DNA from: Methylophilus sp. 13 | GTDB taxonomy: Bacteria; Pseudomonadota; Gammaproteobacteria; Burkholderiales; Methylophilaceae | Length of the DNA stretch: 64,000 nucleotides | NCBI RefSeq assembly: GCF_015354335.1 | Contig: NZ_JADKYR010000001.1 | Span: forward strand, 124,001 to 188,000 | Reading direction: 5' to 3' | Shown here: positions 57,268 to 64,000 of the stretch, one piece after another | How the letters are laid out: each line of letters begins with the position of its first letter | How positions within the stretch are numbered: position 1 is the first letter of the stretch | Translations under genes and position numbers: made by a program | Notes under the pieces: model-generated | What the model was told of the DNA's origin: nothing | Seen by the model: only the letters and a program-made list of their open reading frames with translations | The model's database searches: none

Positions 57268-58068
57268 TTAAACAGAGTCAATCGCAGTACGTAATTCTTT
57301 TACCAAGGCTTGTACATTTGACTGCAAGTTAGCCGCATCGGATTGTTCAATCGCCAACACCATCCGGCTACCGACAACCACCGCATCGGCAATCGCGGCC
57401 ACTTCACGCGCGGTGGCCGCATCTTTCACACCAAAGCCAACGCCTATGGGCAAACTTGTCTGCTGACGGATTTCAGCCACGCGTTTTTTCACTTCCGTGA
57501 TATCCAGGTTGGCCGCCCCTGTCACGCCCTTCAGCGAAACGTAGTAAAGAAATCCAGTCGCCTGTTTCACAATCAGCTCGGTACGTGAAGGCTCTGTCGT
57601 CGGAGACAACAGGAAAATGCTGTCTATCTCTGCAGCTGCGAGCGTTTGATTGAACGTATCACACTCTTCAGGCGGATAATCCACAGTCAACACGCCATCG
57701 ACACCTGAGGCTTGCGCCAATGCAACAAATTCTGCAGCGCCCATGGCTTCAATGGGGTTAGCGTAACCCATCAGGATAATCGGCGTCTGCTGATTGGTTT
57801 CCCTGAAGGTCTTCACCATGCCCAGCACTTTACGCAAGCCCATTTTGTGCACCAACGCGCGCTCACTGGCACGCTGAATGACCGGGCCATCCGCCATCGG
57901 ATCAGAAAAAGGGACACCAAGCTCGATCATGTCTGCGCCAGCAGCAACCATCGCATGCATTAAAGGCACGGTCTGATCAGGATGCGGGTCACCTGCTGTG
58001 ATATAGGGGATCAATGCTTTTTTGTTTTGCGCCTTGAGCGAGGCAAAAACCGATTGAATACGGGACAT
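57268..58068 (-). CDS. trpA: Tryptophan synthase alpha chain
   Basis: TrpA cleaves indole-3-glycerol phosphate to indole, which goes to TrpB. The start chosen is ATG 58068 (266 residues, [22 protein letters not shown]), since a longer reading from 58110 adds a nonconserved stretch. Catalytic Glu in [19 protein letters not shown] and Asp in LTVDYPPEE and the phosphate loop [12 protein letters not shown] are visible. The length is normal. Confidence 0.96.
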   Translation of the reverse strand: MSRIQSVFASLKAQNKKALIPYITAGDPHPDQTVPLMHAMVAAGADMIELGVPFSDPMADGPVIQRASERALVHKMGLRKVLGMVKTFRETNQQTPIILMGYANPIEAMGAAEFVALAQASGVDGVLTVDYPPEECDTFNQTLAAAEIDSIFLLSPTTEPSRTELIVKQATGFLYYVSLKGVTGAANLDITEVKKRVAEIRQQTSLPIGVGFGVKDAATAREVAAIADAVVVGSRMVLAIEQSDAANLQSNVQALVKELRTAIDSV

Positions 58069-58147
58069 AAGAATCTGTGTTTTTAAGGGTTCAGAAAATG
58101 AAAGATGCACATGCGCCAGAGAGGTCTTTCTCCCTGGCGGCTGCGAA

Positions 58148-59350
58148 TCACAATGTAATATTGGCCAAGCTTGCGACGGTGTTGATATCTTTGTCGCCGC
58201 GTCCGGACAAGTTCACCAACACAACCTGATCTGGTGACATGGTTTTGGCTAATTTTTCAGCATAGGCCAAGGCATGACTGGACTCCAGCGCGGGGATAAT
58301 GCCTTCGGTACGGCACAAGTTATGGAAGGCAGCCATGGCTTCATCATCCGTAATGGCCACATACTCGGCGCGCTTGATGTCTTTCAACCAGGCATGCTCA
58401 GGACCCACACCGGGATAATCCAGGCCGGCAGAAATCGAATGTGTTTCTATGATGTTGCCGTCTTCATCCTGCATCAGATAGGTACGGTTGCCATGTAAGA
58501 CACCGATTGGGCTGTTAGCGGTCAAAGGTGCGGCATGCTGGCCAGTGGTCAAGCCATGACCACCCGCCTCTACGCCAATCAGGCGTACGCCTTCTACATC
58601 AATATAGGGATAGAAGATCCCCATCGCGTTGGAACCACCACCAACACAGGCCACCACAGCATCGGGCTGGCGACCAAGCATTTCCTGCATCTGCTGTTTG
58701 GCCTCCACGCCGATCACGGCCTGAAAGTCCCTGACCATCATCGGGTAAGGATGTGGGCCGGCAACGGTACCAATGATGTAAAACGTATCCGAGATATTGG
58801 TCACCCAGTCACGCATGGCTTCGTTTAAGGCATCTTTGAGCGTTTTTGAGCCACTTTCAACCGGCACAACGGTCGCTCCCAGCAGCTTCATGCGGAACAC
58901 ATTAGGCGCCTGGCGCTTCACATCTTCCGAGCCCATATAGACCACACACTCCAGACCCAAACGGGCCGCAATCGTAGCTGTAGCCACGCCGTGTTGACCG
59001 GCCCCGGTTTCGGCAATCACGCGTGGCTTACCCATGCGTTTAGCCAACAAGGCTTGACCTATCGTGTTATTGATTTTGTGCGCACCCGTGTGATTCAGGT
59101 CTTCGCGCTTGAGGTAAATTTGAGCGCCACCGACTTTGTCGGACAAACGCTTGGCATGGTAAATCGGGCTGGGGCGACCGACGAAATGCTTGAGATCATA
59201 AGCAAACTCAGCCAGAAATTCAGGGTCGTGACGGTATTTTTCATACATCAGGCGCAGTTCTTCCAACGCCTCGACCAAGGTTTCAGCTACAAAAACCCCA
59301 CCAAAAGGACCAAAATGGCCACGCGCATCTGGCATATCATAGACTTGCAT
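58148..59350 (-). CDS. trpB: Tryptophan synthase beta chain
   Basis: TrpB joins indole to serine using PLP to form tryptophan. The 400-residue protein has the PLP lysine Lys92 in HTGAHKINN, the [13 protein letters not shown] motif before it and the phosphate-binding [11 protein letters not shown] 59350 has a GGAG ribosome site. It lies 22 bp downstream of trpF and 79 bp before trpA. Confidence 0.97.
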   Translation of the reverse strand: MQVYDMPDARGHFGPFGGVFVAETLVEALEELRLMYEKYRHDPEFLAEFAYDLKHFVGRPSPIYHAKRLSDKVGGAQIYLKREDLNHTGAHKINNTIGQALLAKRMGKPRVIAETGAGQHGVATATIAARLGLECVVYMGSEDVKRQAPNVFRMKLLGATVVPVESGSKTLKDALNEAMRDWVTNISDTFYIIGTVAGPHPYPMMVRDFQAVIGVEAKQQMQEMLGRQPDAVVACVGGGSNAMGIFYPYIDVEGVRLIGVEAGGHGLTTGQHAAPLTANSPIGVLHGNRTYLMQDEDGNIIETHSISAGLDYPGVGPEHAWLKDIKRAEYVAITDDEAMAAFHNLCRTEGIIPALESSHALAYAEKLAKTMSPDQVVLVNLSGRGDKDINTVASLANITL

Positions 59351-59372
59351 GTATTACTCCGTATCTATCTCG

Positions 59373-60020
59373 TTACTCAAACCGCCCATTATGTACAGCA
59401 TCTGCCTGCACGACCTGCCGCATGAATGCAGCTATTTTTTGTGGGGACTTTATCCCTTTTTGTACTTCCACCCCGCCGCTAATATCCACGGCATAGGGTT
59501 GAACCTGCTCAACAGCTTGCGCCACATTCTCTACTTGCAATCCGCCAGCGAGAATCAAGGGCTTTTGCATCTGCAACGGGATCAGTGACCAGTCGAAGGC
59601 TTCGCCGGTTCCGCCCACGGCCTTTTCAGAATAGGTATCCAGTAGCAAAGCGGTCGCAGAAGCAAAATCAGACTCGCATTGTATCAAATTTACCCCTGGT
59701 TTGACGCGGATTGCCTTGTAATATGGCAGATTAAATTGTGCGCAATCCTGCGCAGACTCATCGCCATGAAACTGCAAACAATCCAGACCGGTCGTGGCAA
59801 TCACCTGGCGCACCTCGTCGGCTGGCGCATTGACAAACAATCCCACTTTGCTGACAAATGGAGGCAACGCAGCCACAATTGCCCTTGCCTGCTCAGCGCT
59901 CACCGCACGCGGACTGGGCGCGTAAAATACAAACCCCAACGCATCTGCGCCAGCAGCGATCGCCGCCAGCGCATCTTCTAACCGGGTAATCCCGCAAATC
60001 TTAACTCTGGTTCTTCTCAT
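59373..60020 (-). CDS. trpF: Phosphoribosylanthranilate isomerase
   Basis: TrpF opens the ring of phosphoribosylanthranilate in tryptophan synthesis. The 215-residue TIM barrel has the [14 protein letters not shown] start with catalytic Cys, the LQFHGDES motif and the Asp and Gly in [14 protein letters not shown] and VDISGGVE. The gene lies 16 bp after truA, as is common in betaproteobacteria. Confidence 0.96.
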   Translation of the reverse strand: MRRTRVKICGITRLEDALAAIAAGADALGFVFYAPSPRAVSAEQARAIVAALPPFVSKVGLFVNAPADEVRQVIATTGLDCLQFHGDESAQDCAQFNLPYYKAIRVKPGVNLIQCESDFASATALLLDTYSEKAVGGTGEAFDWSLIPLQMQKPLILAGGLQVENVAQAVEQVQPYAVDISGGVEVQKGIKSPQKIAAFMRQVVQADAVHNGRFE

Positions 60021-60036
60021 GTTGTTCAGTCAGGTT

Positions 60037-60825
60037 TCAATCCGTGTTGAATGCATCCCAATCGGCACTGCATGGCGGCAATTGCCAGGCGGCCTCATAT
60101 TGAACGCCGGTAAAATACAGACCATCGGGCATGAAGGTGGGCGGAGCAAGCCGTCTATCCCGATGTTGCAGCAGCTCGGCAAACGCTGAGACATCCAGCT
60201 TCCCTTGTCCAACATAGACCAAGGCGCCGACCATATTACGGATTTGATGCTGCAAAAAAGCATTGGCCTGAAAGTGAAAAATCAGGTAACGGCCATGCGA
60301 CTTAAGCGCTGCCTGAGAGAGGGTGCGCACAGGGCTACTGGCCTGACACTCACTGGCCCTAAACGCACTGAAATCATGCTCGCCAAGCAGGGTTTGCATG
60401 GCTTGCTGCATGGCGGCAACCGCCAGTGGCCGATGATACCAGCCGACTCTTCCATGCTGACTCGCAGGCGCAACCGGGTGGTTGTATAGCACATACTGAT
60501 AACTGCGTGCCCGTGCACTAAACCTGGCATGAAAATCATTAGCGACTTCGCTTGCCCACAATACACGTACCCAAGGCGGCAAATGTGCATTACTGCCACG
60601 CACCCAGGCATTCAAGGGCCTGGCCACAGCAGTCTCAAAGTGGGCCACTTGCATCAATGCATGCACCCCGCTATCCGTCCGTCCCGCCGCATGCAAACGC
60701 ACCTGTTCGCCTGCAACCAGCGTAATTGCGCGCTCTAATGCATCCTGTACCCCGGCACCATTGGGCTGACTTTGCCAGCCCTGAAAGTGAGCGCCATGAT
60801 ATTCTATGCCAATCGCAATTTTCAT
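60037..60825 (-). CDS. truA: tRNA pseudouridine(38-40) synthase
   Basis: TruA isomerises uridines 38-40 of the tRNA anticodon arm. The 262-residue protein has the catalytic Asp51 in AAGRTDSGVHA and RSYQYVLYN and FRASECQASSPVRTL motifs in order. Start MKIAIGIEYHGAHFQGWQ is normal. It lies 78 bp after the fimV stop, which is separated by a terminator. Confidence 0.97.
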   Translation of the reverse strand: MKIAIGIEYHGAHFQGWQSQPNGAGVQDALERAITLVAGEQVRLHAAGRTDSGVHALMQVAHFETAVARPLNAWVRGSNAHLPPWVRVLWASEVANDFHARFSARARSYQYVLYNHPVAPASQHGRVGWYHRPLAVAAMQQAMQTLLGEHDFSAFRASECQASSPVRTLSQAALKSHGRYLIFHFQANAFLQHQIRNMVGALVYVGQGKLDVSAFAELLQHRDRRLAPPTFMPDGLYFTGVQYEAAWQLPPCSADWDAFNTD

Positions 60826-60871
60826 GGCGCTTAGTATAAGGGCTGAGTGCGATAACGCCTAATCAAGGCAT

Positions 60872-60902
60872 ACAAAAAACAAGGCCGGAAACCCGGCCTT
60901 TG
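60872..60902 (-). terminator. Intrinsic terminator after fimV
   Basis: AAGGCCGG-GTTT-CCGGCCTT is followed leftward by GTTTTTTG. It lies directly past the fimV stop (60904) and should isolate fimV from the truA-trp-metZ run. Confidence 0.88.
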
Positions 60903-60903
60903 A

Positions 60904-63876
60904 TTATGCAATTTTCTCGAGTAACTCGCTGGCGCGTTGCCGCTGACGCTCACCACCTTCTGCCATCACCTCTTCGATCAACTCCCTGGCACCAATGACA
61001 TCTTCCATATCAATATAGGCTTGAATCAAATCCAGCTTGGTGTTGACCTCTTCAGGCTCATCGACCGGATCTTCGGCTGGCGCAGGCGCTGCCTCGCTCA
61101 CATCCAGGGAAATCTCAGGAAACTCAGCTTCAGGAGCAGCAGCCTCTGGCGTAACGGGCTCATTCAATGAGGCCACCGGAGCTTCCATATCCAGATCATC
61201 CAGAGACAAGTCCTCAGGATCATTTCCGGCTGCATCGTTAGGCCCACCCAATTCCAGAGAGAGCTCCGGCAGGGACTCGAATACAGCGTCTTCATTGGAC
61301 AATGCAGGCTCGCCACTGACTGAATTAGCAGGCGCGGCAAATGGCGCCGCAGCCTGTTCAGCATCATCCAGATTGAGTGATGGCAAATCCAGTGATTTTG
61401 GGGTCAACTCAGCCTCGGCACTGGCGACCTGCAGCGCAGGGTCCGTAGCGGCTGCCTCATTTACAGAATCTGCCACATCTTCAATCGCAGTGCTGTTGAG
61501 AGCTGACGCTTCCGGTTCAGCTGCAGCACGCTCGGGCGCGGTGAATGACAACGGCTCATCCTCGAGCGTTAGTGCTGTTGCGCCAGGCTCTGCAAGCGTT
61601 TCTTTGGCAACATCAGTTTCAGTCAACCCAGTTGACTCAAAAACCAATGGCTCGTCCTCTGCTTGTTCGCTCATACCAATGGCAGCCTCAGCCTCATTTT
61701 TCTCAGTTTCGGCGACCTCGTTATTCTGAGACGTCTCAACAGGCTCGCTTGAGGCCGACACCGCTGCATTTGCAGACTCAAACTCTAAAGCGGGAGCCTC
61801 AAAATTGAAATGGTAGCCTTCTTCATTTTGGGCGGGAGCAGAGGGTTCAGTTGTACTGGCAGCATTGGCATTGGTATCCTCCGGTGCGCTAACAGGCTCT
61901 GCACTGACCTGATACAGGCTGTTTTCAGGGTCCAGCTTCTGTCCCATGGCCGTCACTTTTGCCCAGGTACTGTCAGCCGGCCCCAGCTTGGCATAAAGAT
62001 CACTGGCCAGCGACTCAAATGCGCCTTTATTCGCGCTTGCCTGATAAATTTCCAGCAGTTTAAGTTTGAGCTCATGGCGGTCAGGATCTTTTTGAATGGC
62101 ATCTTTGAGGATTTCTTCGGCCTGCGCATCGCGGCCATAGGCCATATACACCTCAGCTTCGGCAATCGGATCAACATCATGAGAGTCAATCATGCCGCCT
62201 ACCCCACTCTGCGAGAAGTCGGTCAGAAATGAAGTGTCGCCCGAAGCAGCCGCTTGCGTATCCCCGAACACTGTATTGTTTTGCATTTCAGTGGCTGGCG
62301 AGGTCACAATCACGTCTTCAAAGTTATCAATCTGCTTTTTACGACGAATACGGATCACAGCCCAAATGCAAAGCAAGATAGGCAATCCAATCAAGGCAAA
62401 TGGCAAGACCGGGTTGATTGACTTCAGACGCTCAAGCAACACGTGCATAAATGAGGGTTGGGTGGCCGTAACTTCAGGCGCAGGCTCAACCGATGGTGCC
62501 GCAGGCTTGTTTTCTGCAGCAGTGCTGGCTGACTCGGTTTTAGCCGGCTCTGTTTTTTCGCCAGTGGCCTTATCTGCATCCGCTTTCGCCGGGGCAGAGG
62601 TTGTAGATTCTGACTTGGCTGGTTCAGGCTTAACAGGATCGGTAGCTGTTTTATTCTGTTCAGCTTTGGATGCAGACGCTGCCTGCGCAGCATTTTTTTC
62701 AGCCTGTGCCATGGCATTGCTTTTCATTTCCACGAGCTTTTTCATGTCGGCCACTTGCTTCTCGAGCGCTGCAGCACGTGCCTGCTCTTCTTTAATCGCA
62801 TTCGCTTTGGCGGTCGCGTCCTCTTGTGCAGCAGTCGCGGAGGCCTTACTGTTGGCCTTGTCAGTCAACGAAGTCGATTTCTCGTCACCTGCCGAAAGCT
62901 TTAACACATCCTTGGCTGGCTTGGACTGTGGCAATGGTTTGTCACCCGCACTGCCAATCTTGCCTGCAGATTGTTGAGTGTTGCCACCGGTCTGGGCAGG
63001 CGCACTTTCCTTAACCACTTTGCCCAGCGTATTTTTATAAGCTAGCCAGTTTGCCGTATGCTCAGCCACCACTTGCTGCGCTTGCTTGCGACTCAGACGC
63101 TCCAGGCTTGCCTGGTCAGGCAGGCGAATGATTTTACCTACCTTGAGACGGTTCATGTTTTTACCGTCAAAAGCGTCCTGATTGGATTGATAAAGCGCAG
63201 CCAGCATTTGATCCATGCTGACATTGTCTGGTTTCATCTGGCGCGCGATGGCATATAGCGTATCACCACGCTCTGTCGTCAACGCTTGCGCCTCAGAGGC
63301 ATTGTCTTGAGCCGGTGATTTAGGCTCGACTTTTTTGACCGCTGGTTTGGCTGCAGTCGGAGCCTTCGCACTCCTGGTTTCTGCAGGACTGCTCTCAGCG
63401 GCCACGGCTGGCGCAGGTTGGGCTTCTGACTGTTTCACCGTGGGCGTCGCCGCAGCTTCGGCAGCATAATTAGAGTTAAAACCGGGCGGATCTAACAGTA
63501 AGGTGTACTCTTTTACCAGGCGACCGGTCGGCCAGTCTACCTGGATCAGCATGTCCAGGAAGGCTTCTGTAATCGGTTGTGTACTGCTCAACTTGAGGAT
63601 AGGCAGGCCTTTTGTATTATTGCCAACCTCAATTTTGATGAATGGATAAGCCGCAGGCTTTTCCAGCATTTGATCCTGATACACCTGCTCACTAGCAAGC
63701 GTAGCTTGAATGCTGCTCAACTCTGCAGGCGTGACGGCCAACAGCTCGATTTCAGCATTGAGTGGTTCCCCCAGTTTTGAGCTGGACGTGATGGTACCCA
63801 ATCCGGCAGCATGCGCTGACATGGCAGCACCCAGACTCAAGGCAAAGGCTATTTTTTTTAATTGAATTTTACGCAC
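60904..63876 (-). CDS. fimV: FimV-family pilus and polarity protein
   Basis: FimV is a large inner-membrane protein that organises the cell pole and type IV pilus secretion machinery in pseudomonads. The start is GTG 63876 behind an AAGGG ribosome site. The 990-residue protein has a signal/anchor at 1-23, FimV N-terminal GLGTITSSSKLGEPLNAEI, a LysM peptidoglycan-binding domain (TTERGDTLYAIAR, about 199-255), an Ala/Lys/Glu-rich coiled-coil linker, a membrane helix at about 490-508 (ALIGLPILLCIWAVI), a TPR-like part near 565-625, an acidic low-complexity stretch and the conserved C-terminal FimV domain (TKLDLIQAYIDMEDVIGA). The long acidic region is usual. Confidence 0.93.
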   Translation of the reverse strand: MRKIQLKKIAFALSLGAAMSAHAAGLGTITSSSKLGEPLNAEIELLAVTPAELSSIQATLASEQVYQDQMLEKPAAYPFIKIEVGNNTKGLPILKLSSTQPITEAFLDMLIQVDWPTGRLVKEYTLLLDPPGFNSNYAAEAAATPTVKQSEAQPAPAVAAESSPAETRSAKAPTAAKPAVKKVEPKSPAQDNASEAQALTTERGDTLYAIARQMKPDNVSMDQMLAALYQSNQDAFDGKNMNRLKVGKIIRLPDQASLERLSRKQAQQVVAEHTANWLAYKNTLGKVVKESAPAQTGGNTQQSAGKIGSAGDKPLPQSKPAKDVLKLSAGDEKSTSLTDKANSKASATAAQEDATAKANAIKEEQARAAALEKQVADMKKLVEMKSNAMAQAEKNAAQAASASKAEQNKTATDPVKPEPAKSESTTSAPAKADADKATGEKTEPAKTESASTAAENKPAAPSVEPAPEVTATQPSFMHVLLERLKSINPVLPFALIGLPILLCIWAVIRIRRKKQIDNFEDVIVTSPATEMQNNTVFGDTQAAASGDTSFLTDFSQSGVGGMIDSHDVDPIAEAEVYMAYGRDAQAEEILKDAIQKDPDRHELKLKLLEIYQASANKGAFESLASDLYAKLGPADSTWAKVTAMGQKLDPENSLYQVSAEPVSAPEDTNANAASTTEPSAPAQNEEGYHFNFEAPALEFESANAAVSASSEPVETSQNNEVAETEKNEAEAAIGMSEQAEDEPLVFESTGLTETDVAKETLAEPGATALTLEDEPLSFTAPERAAAEPEASALNSTAIEDVADSVNEAAATDPALQVASAEAELTPKSLDLPSLNLDDAEQAAAPFAAPANSVSGEPALSNEDAVFESLPELSLELGGPNDAAGNDPEDLSLDDLDMEAPVASLNEPVTPEAAAPEAEFPEISLDVSEAAPAPAEDPVDEPEEVNTKLDLIQAYIDMEDVIGARELIEEVMAEGGERQRQRASELLEKIA

Positions 63877-64000
63877 CGATTCACCCTTTTTTCATTCATG
63901 GCTTTTGTCAAAATAGCATCATTCAGACAGCCACGCAAGCGCGTGCAGACGGCTTGCAGGCAATAAATACACTGTTTTTAGTGTCTCGCATCCATTAAAC
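63877..64000 (-). promoter_or_regulatory. fimV leader with candidate promoter
   Basis: Read leftward, TTGCGT (63938-63933) and TATTTT (63915-63910), with 17 nt between and an extended TGC, form a plausible sigma70 promoter for fimV. The stretch further right, to base 64000, has no recognised gene end; the upstream neighbour is outside the window. Confidence 0.4.

Overview
The window reads as a chromosomal segment of an obligate or restricted methylotrophic betaproteobacterium, most likely family Methylophilaceae (Methylobacillus, Methylovorus, Methylophilus or Methylotenera type). The evidence is the combination of a tetrahydromethanopterin (H4MPT) C1-transfer and cofactor block (mtdB, mch, mptG and partner genes), a pqqBCDE operon for the methanol-dehydrogenase cofactor, and an exosortase-B (epsH/xrtB) exopolysaccharide locus resembling the methanolan eps cluster described in Methylobacillus. 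The housekeeping order trpF-trpB-trpA-accD-folC-dedD-cvpA-purF-metZ and gyrA-serC-pheA also fits proteobacteria. The genus is inference.

Positions 1-26.9 kb hold one large exopolysaccharide locus. Its core (epsL, D, E, F, G, xrtB/epsH, epsI) runs leftward from 25.1 kb, and epsB, the priming glycosyltransferase, diverges rightward. Leftward from epsI follow a flippase, an acetyltransferase, an FrhB-like iron-sulfur protein, a pyruvyltransferase, a polymerase, five sugar-active enzymes (four glycosyltransferases and a Tat-targeted glycoside hydrolase) and then nucleotide-sugar genes rfbBDAC, ugd, galE and a manC-type gene cut by the window edge. They predict an acidic heteropolysaccharide using dTDP-rhamnose, UDP-glucuronate, UDP-galactose and GDP-mannose, decorated with pyruvate and acetate. 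The part from about 7 to 19 kb looks AT-richer than the rest.

Positions 26.9-34.5 kb hold a 153-bp inverted-repeat intergenic element, miaA, and a leftward H4MPT block (mptG, mtdB, an ATP-grasp gene, mch, a RimK-like ATP-grasp gene, a CitG-like gene and a pterin carbinolamine dehydratase). Positions 34.6-37.9 kb carry ppsA and its regulator ppsR, rightward, ending in a terminator that overlaps the ppsR stop codon. Then come an unrecognised protein with an internal duplication, a Bcr/CflA drug transporter, and pqqBCDE with no recognisable pqqA in front.

Positions 43.5-50.5 kb form a leftward aromatic/serine operon (gyrA, serC, pheA, hisC, aroG). Positions 50.7-63.9 kb carry metZ, purF, cvpA, a SPOR protein with ten VEPK repeats, folC, accD, trpA, trpB, trpF, truA and fimV, all leftward. 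The best regulatory find is a complete transcription-terminating SAM-II riboswitch in front of metZ: sigma70 promoter, pseudoknot aptamer, a 9-bp antiterminator option and an intrinsic terminator can all be read directly.
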